Made by a program: the position numbers and the translations under genes. Shown in pieces: positions 18,296 to 26,516 of a stretch of DNA of 64,000 bases. Each line of letters starts with the position of its first letter. Position 1 is the stretch's first letter. The notes beneath the pieces are model-generated. The model made no database searches. It was not told the DNA's origin and worked only from the letters and a program-made list of their open reading frames with translations. The stretch is taken from assembly GCA_947488615.1 (NCBI GenBank), contig CANKZU010000013.1, forward strand, positions 27,408 to 91,407, read 5' to 3'. The DNA is from an uncultured Aurantimonas sp. GTDB lineage: Bacteria; Pseudomonadota; Alphaproteobacteria; Rhizobiales; Rhizobiaceae.

Positions 18296-19486
18296 TCAAA
18301 TCGTCTCGCGGTGGTCGGAATCGGCGGGCGGGCGCCAATCATAGAGCCAAGAGAGGTCGTCCTGAAGACTGTCCGGCGATCGCAACGAGAGTGCCGCGTC
18401 GCGCGCCAGATTGAGCGGCCAGGGCAGATGATAGACACGCTGGTGGAAGGCGACGCGGCGGCGGACACTGGCGATGCGGGGCCTCCGCTCGGCTTCGTAG
18501 TGGGCCAACGCGACGCTTCGGTTCGGTGCCCGCGCCAGGGCGTCGGCGAGCACCGCGGCATCCTCGATGGCCATGCCCGCGCCCTGTGCGGCATACGGCA
18601 GCATGGCGTGGGCCGCATCGCCGATCAAAATGAGCCGATCATCGAGATGGCGCCAAGGGCGGTCCGGCGGCACCACGTTCAAAGGCCAGCCGGTCATCTC
18701 GCCAGCCGCTGCGATCATCGATGTGAGGCGCCGATCCCATGAGCGGTAACGGTGGGCAAGTCCTGCCGGGTCGGCATCGGCCGTTCGCTTCATTGGCTCG
18801 ATGAGGACGAGGTTCGTCTCGCGCCCGCCGGACATCGGATAGGCGACGGCGTGACGCCGGGGGCCGAGCCACGCCTCGATGCCCGGTGTCACGCCGTCGC
18901 CGGTGGCGCGGCTCACGCAGCCGCGCCAGGCGACCGCACCGCTGGGTGTGGCCGCGGCAAGCCCCAGCCGGCGCGCGATGGACGAGTGTACGCCATCGGC
19001 GCCGACCACCAGGCCGGCGTGATGCCTGTGTCGGGCCTCGCCGCAGGTAAACCAGAGATCCAAACCGTCACGTGCGGGGGTCAGGGCCTGGAGCGAGGCT
19101 CCTAGACGAAGCGTGATCGCTGGGGAACGGTCGACGGCGCGCAGGAGAACCGTCTGAAGGTCGGCCCGGTGGATCGACACATATGGCATGCCGTCACCGG
19201 CGACGACGGGGACCGAGGCGATCGGCCGACCGGTGAACGCCCGGCGCAGGATCACTTCGCGAGCGTCCGTGCCATGGACCAGCAAGTCATTCATGAGCCC
19301 GAGCCGGCCAAGAACTCTCAGCGCGTTCGGGGAAAGCTGGAGGCCGGCGCCGACTTCCTGCATTTGCGACGAGCGCTCGAAGATCTCCACCGAGAAACCA
19401 CGACACGCCAGCGCCAGCGCCGCCGTCAGTCCGCCGATTCCCGCTCCAATGATCGTGATCGGGCGCGTCCGGTCGGCCGCGGACAC
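18296..19486 (-). CDS. FAD-dependent aromatic-ring monooxygenase (UbiH/salicylate hydroxylase type)
   Basis: 396 residues. Flavoprotein hydroxylase of the FAD_binding_3 family. The dinucleotide fold is at the start (GAGIGGLTAALALACRG, about residues 13-30), the DG motif is VVGADGVHS near residue 165, and the second FAD motif is LILIGDAAHAMLPYAAQGA near residue 290. These proteins use NAD(P)H and oxygen to hydroxylate an aromatic or similar substrate; 3-hydroxybenzoate and salicylate hydroxylases are close relatives. The start is GTG. Substrate cannot be read from sequence. The zf-CHCC gene lies 4 bases upstream and is probably in the same transcript. Confidence 0.85.
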   Translation of the reverse strand: MSAADRTRPITIIGAGIGGLTAALALACRGFSVEIFERSSQMQEVGAGLQLSPNALRVLGRLGLMNDLLVHGTDAREVILRRAFTGRPIASVPVVAGDGMPYVSIHRADLQTVLLRAVDRSPAITLRLGASLQALTPARDGLDLWFTCGEARHRHHAGLVVGADGVHSSIARRLGLAAATPSGAVAWRGCVSRATGDGVTPGIEAWLGPRRHAVAYPMSGGRETNLVLIEPMKRTADADPAGLAHRYRSWDRRLTSMIAAAGEMTGWPLNVVPPDRPWRHLDDRLILIGDAAHAMLPYAAQGAGMAIEDAAVLADALARAPNRSVALAHYEAERRPRIASVRRRVAFHQRVYHLPWPLNLARDAALSLRSPDSLQDDLSWLYDWRPPADSDHRETI

Positions 19487-19490
19487 GGAC

Positions 19491-19736
19491 CTAAGCGGCC
19501 TTTTCTCCGAAGGCGCAACCGGACGGGCTGGTTTCCGTGGCTTTCAATACCGTGTTCAGCCGATAGAGCGTCGAGCAGTAGCCGCAGACGATCTCGCTCT
19601 CGTCGCCCATGTCGAGATAGACATGGGGATGATCGTGCGGCGGATTGGCGCCGCAGCACATGAACTCGGTCACCCCGACCTCGATCGTGTCGTAGCCCGA
19701 ATCGTTCTGAAAATGGGGAATCACGTGTCCGGCCAT
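19491..19736 (-). CDS. Zinc-finger CHCC protein (NDUFS6-like Complex I accessory)
   Basis: 81 residues. The zf-CHCC pattern is clear: FMCCGANPPHDHPHVYLDMG followed by EIVCGYCSTLYRL, giving Cys, His and two Cys ligands for one zinc. The family corresponds to mitochondrial NDUFS6 and is found in alphaproteobacteria as a Complex I accessory or assembly protein. A short C-terminal tail follows. It is encoded directly upstream of an FAD monooxygenase (4-base gap), a neighbourhood seen in related genomes and not obviously functional. Confidence 0.9.
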   Translation of the reverse strand: MAGHVIPHFQNDSGYDTIEVGVTEFMCCGANPPHDHPHVYLDMGDESEIVCGYCSTLYRLNTVLKATETSPSGCAFGEKAA

Positions 19737-19891
19737 CGCGGCTCACTCTCGACTATGGTTCGCAACGTCGCGGACCATAGTGTCGGCCGAACGGAATGAA
19801 CAGGGGTGGCGAAGACGCCACTTGGTGCTTATCCAGACGTTCGCGGACTTCATGCCGCCAACGGGACACGAATGCGAGGCTTGGCCCCATC

Positions 19892-20650
19892 ATGGATCAT
19901 TTCACCAGCGACGGGCTTGAACTCGCCTTTCTCGATGCGGGCGAGCGTGATGCGCCAAGCGTCATGCTCCTGCACGGTTTTGCATCTTCGACCCGGGTCA
20001 ACTGGGTGGATACGGGCTGGGTCAAGACGCTGACCGACGCTGGCTATCGGGCCGTGGCCTTCGATCATCGCGGTCACGGCCAGAGCGCCAAGCCGACAGA
20101 TGAGGCGGCTTATACGCCGCAAAATATGGCCGGCGATGCGGTGGCGTTGCTCGACCATCTCGATATCCGCGACACCATCGTGTTCGGCTATTCCATGGGA
20201 GCGCGGGTCGCGGCCTTTGGAGCGCTTGCCGCATCCGAGCGCTTTGCACGCGTCGTCTTCGGCGGCCTGGGTTTCGGCCTTGTCGAGGGCGTGGGCGACT
20301 GGGACCCCATCGCGGCCGCGCTGCGAGCCCCTTCGCTGGAAGATGTCAAAGATCCGCGTGGCCGCATGTTCCGGGCTTTTGCCGATCGGACAAACAGCGA
20401 CAAGGAAGCGCTGGCCGCCTGCATCTCGACGTCGCGAAAGGAGCTGACGGAAGCCGAGGTCGGCCGAATTACCCAGCCGGTGTTGATCGGCGTCGGCACG
20501 ACCGACGACATCGCCGGCTCCCCGCATCGGTTGGCAGCACTGATGCCGAATGCGCGTGTGCTCGCCATCGAGGACCGCGACCATATGCAATCCGTCGGCG
20601 ATCGTCGGTTCAAGGCCGAGGTGCTGCGGTTTTTGAGCGAAGACGCCTGA
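19892..20650 (+). CDS. Alpha/beta hydrolase
   Basis: 252 residues. ATG 19892 is preferred because the domain begins at once (MDHFTSDGLELAFLDAG); longer in-frame extension upstream lacks family features. The oxyanion-region motif is LLHGFASSTRVNW, the strand-helix FDHRGHGQSAKP follows, the nucleophile elbow is FGYSMGA with Ser near residue 100, and the catalytic His is in EDRDHMQSVGD near the C-terminus. The acid is probably the Asp in TTDDIAG. Close to esterases or haloperoxidase-like hydrolases; substrate unknown. It is divergent from the zf-CHCC gene and followed by cysE. Confidence 0.87.
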   Translation: MDHFTSDGLELAFLDAGERDAPSVMLLHGFASSTRVNWVDTGWVKTLTDAGYRAVAFDHRGHGQSAKPTDEAAYTPQNMAGDAVALLDHLDIRDTIVFGYSMGARVAAFGALAASERFARVVFGGLGFGLVEGVGDWDPIAAALRAPSLEDVKDPRGRMFRAFADRTNSDKEALAACISTSRKELTEAEVGRITQPVLIGVGTTDDIAGSPHRLAALMPNARVLAIEDRDHMQSVGDRRFKAEVLRFLSEDA

Positions 20651-20831
20651 CACGCTATCGGTCTATATACAGCCTTGCGGCCGGGCGCGGGGCAAAGCCG
20701 TTGCAGAGGCGCTGACGATCGCTTCGGGGGGCTGCGGGACCCGCCGACTTTTCCTCAGGCGGCAACGCGCCTATCTGTAATCGAATGCGGGGACCATTGA
20801 GGGTTCCCACGCGCCGTTTCGGGAGAGCGCC

Positions 20832-21656
20832 ATGAACAAGAGCAGCCCGCAGGCCCAGGACAAGATCCAGGCCGTCGATCCGATTTGGGCAAAAGTGCGC
20901 ACGGAAGCCAGTGAGGTCGCGGACCGCGAACCGGTTCTCTCCTGCTTCATCTACGCCACCATTCTCAACCAGCGCAGCCTGGAGGCGGCGCTGATCCACC
21001 GCGTGTCGCAAAGGCTGGATCATCCCGACCTGCCGGCGATCGTGATTGCGCAGGCCTTCGCCGACATGCTGGAATCCGATACGGACTTCAGCGCGACGTT
21101 GCGAACCGACATCCAGGCGGTGTTCGACCGTGATCCGGCTTGCGAGCGCTACATTGAGCCGCTGCTCTACTTCAAAGGGTTCCATGCGATCCAGACGCAT
21201 CGGCTCGCGCACTGGCTCTGGAACGAAGGGCGGCGTGATTTCGCCCTCTACCTTCAGGCGCGATCGTCCGCAGTGTTCCAGACGGACATTCATCCCGCGT
21301 CCCGGATGGGCAAAGGAATTTTTCTCGATCACGCCACCGGGCTCGTCATCGGCTTCACGGCGGTCGTCGGCGACAACGTCTCGATTCTCCAGAACGTCAC
21401 CCTCGGGGGAACCGGCAAGGAGTTCGGCGATCGTCATCCGAAGATCGGATACGGTGTCCTGATCGGGGCCGGCGCGAAGATCCTCGGCAACATCACTGTC
21501 GGCAAATGCTCGAAGATCGCGTCCGGCTCCGTCGTCCTCAAGCCTGTTCCGCCGCATACGACCGTGGCCGGCGTTCCGGCGCGGGTGATTGGCACGACAG
21601 ACGATTGCGACGAGCCGGGCCGCGCCATGGATCAGAGCTTCGACCGTACCGATTGA
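20832..21656 (+). CDS. cysE: Serine O-acetyltransferase
   Basis: 274 residues. It makes O-acetylserine from serine and acetyl-CoA, the first step of cysteine synthesis. The N-terminal helical SATase domain (DPIWAKVRTEASEVADREP, then FIYATILNQRSLEAAL) covers about residues 15-150. The left-handed beta-helix with hexapeptide repeats follows: DIHPASRMGKGIFLDHATG with the catalytic His-Asp region, VTLGGTGKEFGDRHPKIG and GAGAKILGNITVGKCSKI. A GGGAGAG site precedes the ATG. DUF3126 follows after 71 bases, a conserved pairing in the order. Confidence 0.95.
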   Translation: MNKSSPQAQDKIQAVDPIWAKVRTEASEVADREPVLSCFIYATILNQRSLEAALIHRVSQRLDHPDLPAIVIAQAFADMLESDTDFSATLRTDIQAVFDRDPACERYIEPLLYFKGFHAIQTHRLAHWLWNEGRRDFALYLQARSSAVFQTDIHPASRMGKGIFLDHATGLVIGFTAVVGDNVSILQNVTLGGTGKEFGDRHPKIGYGVLIGAGAKILGNITVGKCSKIASGSVVLKPVPPHTTVAGVPARVIGTTDDCDEPGRAMDQSFDRTD

Positions 21657-21727
21657 TTGGGTCGAAGCATTGAATTTGCGAGCGGAGGCCTAGCTATCGC
21701 TCTTCCAAATTGGTCCAGGAGAACGAT

Positions 21728-21937
21728 GTGAAGCCTGACGAAATACGCAAGCTCGAAGCCTATCTGAGGCAAAGCTTCAAAGGGTCGGACCTTCAGGTTC
21801 GTGCGCTTCCGCGCAGTGCCGATTCGGCCGAGGTTTATCTCAACAGTGAATTCGTCGGGTTGCTCGCGAAGGACACCGAGGAGGGTGAACTGTCGTATCA
21901 CTTCACCATGACGATCCTCGACATCGACCTGGAATAG
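21728..21937 (+). CDS. DUF3126 family small protein
   Basis: 69 residues. GTG 21728 is chosen: it has an AGGAG site 7-8 bases upstream and gives the family's usual start (KPDEIRKLEAYLR). Conserved parts include SADSAEVYLNSEFVG and the C-terminal MTILDIDLE, which is nearly invariant in this alphaproteobacterial family. Function is unknown. It lies directly downstream of cysE on the same strand and could share its transcript. Confidence 0.9.
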   Translation: MKPDEIRKLEAYLRQSFKGSDLQVRALPRSADSAEVYLNSEFVGLLAKDTEEGELSYHFTMTILDIDLE

Positions 21938-22013
21938 GGCGACGGCGTCCAGCTGAGCTGGCGAGCTCGTCCCTCACAGGCAAGAGACGGGGCGTATCAG
22001 TGATCGCCAACAA

Positions 22014-22045
22014 AGGAGCCGGCCCTTCCAGCAGGGCCGGCTCCT
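22014..22045. terminator. Perfect 13-bp hairpin between convergent genes
   Basis: AGGAGCCGGCCCT, a six-base loop and AGGGCCGGCTCCT form a perfect stem. It stands between DUF3126 (plus) and the transglutaminase-like gene (minus). A TTTG stretch follows on the minus strand, so it may mainly end the minus-strand transcript, though it could serve both. Confidence 0.7.
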
Positions 22046-22229
22046 GGACCGTTCAGGCATGGACGGGGAAGCCTGAGCAGCCTGTCAGGACCTCGCCTGG
22101 ATAACGGCGAGGCCGGGGCTCGTGACGCGACTCTGGCGGTTGGGTGTCCCGGGATTTGAAAACCGGCAAAGCGGCTGGAATATTGTGCAGTGCCTAGGCC
22201 ATTGCTCCTGCGTCACGCGGACGTGGATT

Positions 22230-22832
22230 TCAGCGGACACTACCGACCAGAATGTTGCGATCGTCGGCGATGGCGAGCCATTTTCCGGCATCGCGTTCCG
22301 ACTGACGCTTCAAGTATTCGTAATCCGTATCGCTCCAAGCAAGAACGCGATCGTCGAGATTGTCGAGCACGAAATCACCTTGATCGGTGCGGACCGTCAA
22401 AACCGCATGGCCTTCGCCGTTCGATTGACGCAGAACGGTGATCAGCAGCGCCGAGGCGGGCACCCCTTCGCGCTGGAGCATGTATTGCTTCAACAGCACG
22501 TAGTCTTCGCAGTCACCCTGAACCGTCGGGTATGACCAGACTTCCGGGACACCATACATCTCCTGGTCAGTGCGCGGGAAGATGGACGAATTGACAGCGT
22601 TGTTGACCTCGACGAGCTTTGCCCACATCGCCCGTGTCAGGCTCACTACTCCGACCGCAGCGTTCCGCTGACAGGTGCCCGGATAGCGCTTGCAGAATTC
22701 ATAATGCCCGATCGGCTGCGACGTGATCCCCGTGGTGATCATGGCCGATGACTGGGCGGAGGCCGACGTCGCCGTAAATGCCGCCGCCAGAAATCCAAGA
22801 CCGATCACCATTTTGCTGATGAATTTTGACAT
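22230..22832 (-). CDS. Bacterial transglutaminase-like cysteine peptidase (Peptidase C93)
   Basis: 200 residues. Signal peptide with cleavage after SASAQ (about residue 27), so periplasmic. The BTLCP domain has the catalytic triad: Cys in GDCEDYVLLKQYML, His in EGHAVLTVRT and Asp in FVLDNLDDRV. Also typical are HYEFCKRYPGTC near the N-terminus and the ending KWLAIADDRN. In alphaproteobacteria these proteins are often linked to type I secretion adhesin control (LapG-like), but many copies of unknown role exist and no LapD gene is nearby. Transcription probably begins in the AT-rich region upstream. Confidence 0.9.
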   Translation of the reverse strand: MSKFISKMVIGLGFLAAAFTATSASAQSSAMITTGITSQPIGHYEFCKRYPGTCQRNAAVGVVSLTRAMWAKLVEVNNAVNSSIFPRTDQEMYGVPEVWSYPTVQGDCEDYVLLKQYMLQREGVPASALLITVLRQSNGEGHAVLTVRTDQGDFVLDNLDDRVLAWSDTDYEYLKRQSERDAGKWLAIADDRNILVGSVR

Positions 22833-23238
22833 TTTCTTCTTCCCCGTTTGTTCAGGGAGAATGTCACATCCGCTTTACTTCTCAACAAAATGTAGTGATG
22901 CAAATTATATCAAATTTTATCGGATTTCATCCTGATCTATACTTTAGGTAACATAAAGTTTTTCAAGAGAATTTTTCTCCGACCAATGGGATTTCGTCAA
23001 CCATAAACGATGTGCCGGCCGACAGAGGCGCTGGCGAGATCCGCAAAGATTGACGCAGGTCAGGAAGGAAGGGCAGGGCAGCCGCGCCATAGTCAGGCTT
23101 CACCCACGCCGCCGATCGGCTGGCGTCGAACGGGGGCCTGCCAGCCAGCTTGCGGCGACGCGCGTTGCGGGGGCACTGTGGCCCCCGCGGCATCGTTCGA
23201 TTGCGTTATGGCCGGCCGCCGCTGCCGGTCGAGCGATC
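22833..23238. other. Intergenic region with AT-rich promoter segment and hairpin
   Basis: No gene is seen. Bases about 22860-22985 are strikingly AT-rich for this genome and probably hold the promoter of the transglutaminase-like gene; on the minus strand TTGAAA and TATAGA are separated by 19 bases. A separate perfect 8-bp hairpin (GCGGGGGC, loop ACTGTG, GCCCCCGC; 23167-23188) lies about 50 bases beyond the SMP-30 gene and may end its transcript. Confidence 0.45.
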
Positions 23239-24285
23239 TCAGGCGATATGGGCGCCTTGGGCGGCGGTGTAGATCGTGTAGATCGACTGGCTTGCCGTCA
23301 TGAACAGCCGGTTGCGCTGTTCCCCGACAAAAGTGAGATTGGCGCAGCCTTCCGGTGTCTTGATCTGGCCGATCTTGGTGCCATCCGGTGCATATACCTG
23401 CACGCCGTCCTGCCCTTCTCCGGCAAAGCCTGTCGCTGCCCAGACATTGCCATCGACATCGGCGCGCAGTCCGTCATGGAACCCGCTTTCCAGCGTCGCG
23501 AACTCGCGCCGGTTCGTCAGCTTGCGACCGTTATCCTCGACATCCCAGGCGATGATGCGGGCCGGCTCGGGATGGTGGGTGGCGGCTGAATCCGCGACGT
23601 AGAGGATGCGGTAGTCCGGCGAGAAGCAGAGCCCATTCGGCTTGAAGATCTCGTCCGTCAGCTTGGTCAAGACACCGCTGGTCGCGTCGATGTGATAGAT
23701 GCTGGTCGGCAGTTCCAGCTCGCGGACATTGCCTTCGTAGTACCAATGGCTGCCATAGCCCGGATCGGTGAAGATGATGCCGCCGTCATCCGGGTGGACC
23801 ACCGCGTCGTTTGGCGCGTTCAGCGGCTTGCCCTCGAAAGTTTCGGCCAGCACCGTCGGCGATCCTTCACGCCCATAGCGCACGACCCGGGCGGTCGAGT
23901 GCTCACAGCTGATCTGTCGCCCCTCGAAGTCGAAGGTGTTGCCGTTGGAAAAGTTGGAGACGTGGCGCAGCGGTGTCACCGTCTCGGTTACCGCGTCCCA
24001 GCGCATCTGCCGGTTGTTGGGAATGTCGCTGAACACGGCGTAGCGGCCGACGCCGTTCCAGGCGGGTCCCTCGGCCCAAAGAGCGCCGGTCCATTGCCTC
24101 TGCAACGGCGTGTTGCCGATCATGTACTGGGAAAAGCGCGGGTCGAGGACGACCCAGGCATCATCGGGATAGCGAGACGGCTGCGGAGGCAGCGACATCT
24201 CTTGCGTCTCCGCGAGTCCCGGCATCGCCAGCACGGCGCCCAGCGCGGCACTGCCGGATAGAAATGCACGTCGGTCCATGTTCAT
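23239..24285 (-). CDS. SMP-30/gluconolactonase family protein with Tat-type signal
   Basis: 348 residues. The N-terminus MDRRAFLSGSAALGAVLAM looks like a Tat signal (DRRAF in place of the strict SRRxF), so the protein may be exported folded. The rest is a six-bladed beta-propeller of the SMP-30/LRE family: EGPAWNGVGRYAVFSDIPN near residue 75, NGNTFDFEGRQISCEHSTARV, PNDAVVHPDDGGIIFTDPG, KPNGLCFSPDYRILYVADS and GFHDGLRADVDGNVWAA. The Glu, Asn and Asp metal ligands of sugar lactonases are present in those blocks. A lactone-hydrolysing role is likely; the substrate is not known. Confidence 0.88.
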   Translation of the reverse strand: MNMDRRAFLSGSAALGAVLAMPGLAETQEMSLPPQPSRYPDDAWVVLDPRFSQYMIGNTPLQRQWTGALWAEGPAWNGVGRYAVFSDIPNNRQMRWDAVTETVTPLRHVSNFSNGNTFDFEGRQISCEHSTARVVRYGREGSPTVLAETFEGKPLNAPNDAVVHPDDGGIIFTDPGYGSHWYYEGNVRELELPTSIYHIDATSGVLTKLTDEIFKPNGLCFSPDYRILYVADSAATHHPEPARIIAWDVEDNGRKLTNRREFATLESGFHDGLRADVDGNVWAATGFAGEGQDGVQVYAPDGTKIGQIKTPEGCANLTFVGEQRNRLFMTASQSIYTIYTAAQGAHIA

Positions 24286-24689
24286 GTCGTCCTCCCCGCC
24301 GGCCGATCCTGAGAACGCGCCGGATTGCTTTGCTTTTCATTCTCCAATTGGCATTCGCGGCAGGGAGCCTAGCGCCGTCGGCTGCGGTTTACCACCGCGG
24401 CGCCTTCATGGCCGTTGGTCGTGCGGCCAGAGCATCGGACAAAAAAGTGAAATACGATTTCGAAAATTCGGGTGCTCGATCCGAGCGTTAGAGCGCCGCT
24501 CGGTCGATCACGTAGATGGTGCTGGTTTTATGGCTTTTCCGCCGATCGGGCGAGATTGGTCCGCTCACGAGAGGTTGGTAGCCCACCGGTGGCAGCGGGG
24601 GAGCTTCGTTCGGGCAATTGGAGATGGCGATCTGGCAGCGACGGCGGCTCATGGAGCGACAAAGGCCTCGGACAATTTTCCGGGGACGC
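24286..24689. other. Intergenic region with a dispersed-repeat copy
   Basis: About 400 bases between the PilZ gene end and the SMP-30 gene start. No protein-coding gene is convincing. The central part (24429-24495) looks like a short dispersed repeat, listed separately. The segment next to 24285 should contain the SMP-30 promoter. Confidence 0.45.
24429..24495. repeat. Short dispersed intergenic repeat, Hyphomicrobiales type
   Basis: Begins AGAGCATCGGAC, continues with an AAAAAAGTG core, then TTCGGGTGCTC and ends GTTAGAGCG. The ends GAGCATCGGA and TCGGGTGCTC are an imperfect inverted repeat. The same 12-base start occurs at 13679-13690, overlapping the aapM stop codon. Repeats with this build are common between genes in the order; this is pattern recall and needs a genome search. 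Confidence 0.5.
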
Positions 24690-25295
24690 TCAGAGCATGC
24701 TGCGTTCGATCGTCTCGCGCGACTGCATCGCGGCGAACTCGATCGCGAATCCCTCTTCGAGGTGGCGGACGACGCGCCCTTTCGTCGTGCCCAACGTGAT
24801 CCGCGAGCCGACGGCGGGCCGAACGCTGCTCGTCACGGCGGCGCCGGACAGCGACAGATCGATGATCCGGGTCTGGTAGCGACGGCCGTCTTCGAGGACC
24901 ACGTCCACGAACGGGTTTTGCGGCTCAACGCGCTCGTGGCGCCGATCCTCCGGTAGATCGAGCTCATGCCGGTTGGCGAACCAGGTCAGCTGGGCGGCGA
25001 GCTTCTCCCGCTTGCGTTCGCTGCTCTTGAGCATGAGCACAAAGCCGCCGTCGAAAACGCGAACCACCGTGCCCTCCAATCGACCGATATGATCGATGTA
25101 GACGATGATCCGTTCGTCCTGGGATGGATGAATGGCCGTTGTGATCGCGACGTCCCCAGGGGACATGTTCTCGGCGCGGCAGGGATATTCGGTTCGGTCC
25201 TCGCGCATGAAGCGGCCGAGGAGATTGACGTCGACACGATTGAAGCGACGCCGCTCGTCCGATCCCGCCTGCCGTGCTTGAGCCTGAGCCTGCAT
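24690..25295 (-). CDS. Protein with two PilZ domains
   Basis: 201 residues, soluble. Two PilZ modules lie in tandem, about residues 14-95 and 105-195. PilZ binds cyclic di-GMP through RxxxR and (D/N)xSxxG motifs. The first copy has RRRFNR and ENMSPGD, where the last Gly of the motif is Asp; the second has RRHERV and IDLSLSG, which is intact. Thus only the second may bind the messenger normally. No output domain is attached. In related bacteria such proteins affect motility, polysaccharide or adhesion. The gene stands alone between two intergenic regions. Confidence 0.85.
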   Translation of the reverse strand: MQAQAQARQAGSDERRRFNRVDVNLLGRFMREDRTEYPCRAENMSPGDVAITTAIHPSQDERIIVYIDHIGRLEGTVVRVFDGGFVLMLKSSERKREKLAAQLTWFANRHELDLPEDRRHERVEPQNPFVDVVLEDGRRYQTRIIDLSLSGAAVTSSVRPAVGSRITLGTTKGRVVRHLEEGFAIEFAAMQSRETIERSML

Positions 25296-25463
25296 TATCT
25301 CTCAACCGTCGTTTCGACACGGTCGCGCACAACCGCGCTTACCGGAACTTTTACAGCCGGAAGCTTAACGATCGGTGCAGGATTCTCGGTGCTGCGATGC
25401 GGAGATCCCGTATTAACTCTCGCATCCAAATCTGTTTGTCGAACTGCGCTGGAAGGCTTACGA

Positions 25464-25562
25464 ATGACGCAGGACGGATTTCGATCCTGTCTGGCAGCAC
25501 CCACCTGCGCTTCCCTGGTTTTCCAGTTCAGAGTCACGCAGACCTTCGGCCGCCCCAGTTGA
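25464..25562 (+). CDS. Possible 32-aa leader peptide
   Basis: An ATG at 25464 has a good GGAAGG ribosome site (25451-25456, 7-base spacing) and opens a 32-codon frame (MTQDGFRSCLAAP...). Its TGA stop at 25560-25562 falls in the loop of the terminator stem. A ribosome reaching the stop would cover the 5' arm of the stem and could prevent termination. No run of regulatory codons is visible and no homologue is known to me, so this may be coincidence. Confidence 0.3.
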   Translation: MTQDGFRSCLAAPTCASLVFQFRVTQTFGRPS

Positions 25563-25577
25563 TGGGGCGGTTTTTTT
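25550..25577 (+). terminator. Rho-independent terminator upstream of the rhomboid gene
   Basis: CCGCCCC (25550-25556), loop AGTTGAT, GGGGCGG (25564-25570), then seven T residues (25571-25577). The orientation is plus, so it ends a transcript starting upstream in the intergenic region, not the minus-strand PilZ gene. Confidence 0.88.
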
Positions 25578-25686
25578 CGTTGGTGTCAGTTCGCGTCCTG
25601 CGCCCCATGTTCGGCGGGCCGATGCAGAACCCTCGCAATTGTCGGCCGAAGCGGACAAGACCCGAAATGAAGATGGAGCGCGCAGC

Positions 25687-26439
25687 GTGAACCCGCACCA
25701 ACCCGGCCAATCGGAGGACGAGACCATCGATCGAAGGCCGCATCCGCCGGCCTTCAACGTTCCGGGAATCATCCTGATGCTTATCGCGGTTTTCGCGACT
25801 GTCCATGCGATCAGAGTTTTCGTGCTGGGTCCGGTCGCTGCGTCCGATGTGCTGCTCGACTTCGCGTTCATTCCCGGATGCTACGGCGATTTCGATGAAA
25901 TCTGCGGGTTTCGCTCCGCCGGCGCCGATATCTGGTCGCCCTTCTCCTATGCGTTTCTGCATGGGGATTGGACGCATCTGGGGGTCAACGCGGTATGGCT
26001 GCTGGCTTTTGGAACACCAGTCGCGCGGCGGCTTGGAACCGTTCGGTTCGTTGCCTTCTCGGGCGCTGGTGCGCTCGCGGGGGTGGCTGCCTTCTCGGTC
26101 TTGAACCCGACCCTCGTCGCACCGGTCATTGGCGCATCGGGAATTGTATCGGCGTTGATGGGAGGAGCCTGCCGCTTTGCCTTCGGCGGGCGGGAGCGGA
26201 CGCGGTTCAACCCGGCGCGGGCCGACATGCCGATCGTGTCGATCACCGATGCGTTGGCCAATCGAACCGTCCTTGTCTTCATCGGGGTCTTTTTCGCGAC
26301 CAACCTGCTGATCGGCAGCGGAGTGGGCGGTGCGCTCGGCGGAGGCGCCATCGCCTGGGAAGCTCATCTCGGCGGATTCGTGTTCGGATTCCTGGCATTT
26401 CGCCTGTTCGACCCCCTGTCGGGCGTCCGCGTGCGCTGA
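25687..26439 (+). CDS. Rhomboid family intramembrane serine protease
   Basis: 250 residues, six or more membrane helices. GTG 25687 has a GGAG site 8 bases upstream. The core is GlpG-like: WSPFSYAFLHGDWTHLGVNAVWLLAFG with the conserved HxxxN in the second helix, the catalytic Ser in IGASGIVSALMGG and the catalytic His in WEAHLGGFVFGFLAF. These enzymes cut transmembrane segments of other membrane proteins. A soluble insertion (RFAFGGRERTRFNP) lies between the Ser helix and the next. It follows a candidate attenuator leader and is followed by a CBS protein gene after 77 bases. Confidence 0.92.
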   Translation: MNPHQPGQSEDETIDRRPHPPAFNVPGIILMLIAVFATVHAIRVFVLGPVAASDVLLDFAFIPGCYGDFDEICGFRSAGADIWSPFSYAFLHGDWTHLGVNAVWLLAFGTPVARRLGTVRFVAFSGAGALAGVAAFSVLNPTLVAPVIGASGIVSALMGGACRFAFGGRERTRFNPARADMPIVSITDALANRTVLVFIGVFFATNLLIGSGVGGALGGGAIAWEAHLGGFVFGFLAFRLFDPLSGVRVR

Positions 26440-26516
26440 CACGCGCGCCTTGCCTCTTGCGGTTCGCGTAACTCTGGCTCACCTTTCCAGGTGATCACGA
26501 AGGGGAGGCTGAAGAC

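Larger units (their letters stand above)
25451..25577 (+). ncRNA. Candidate structured leader or small RNA ending in a terminator
   Basis: Between the PilZ gene start (minus) and the rhomboid gene (plus) no annotated gene explains a strong plus-strand terminator at 25550-25577. Upstream of it are two further hairpins: CAGGA/TCCTG (25470-25489) and CTGCG...CTGG-TTTT-CCAG...CGCAG (25505-25541). Together they suggest a transcript of roughly 115-125 bases: either a trans-acting small RNA or an attenuator leader for the rhomboid gene 110 bases downstream. The 5' end is not determined. Confidence 0.45.
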
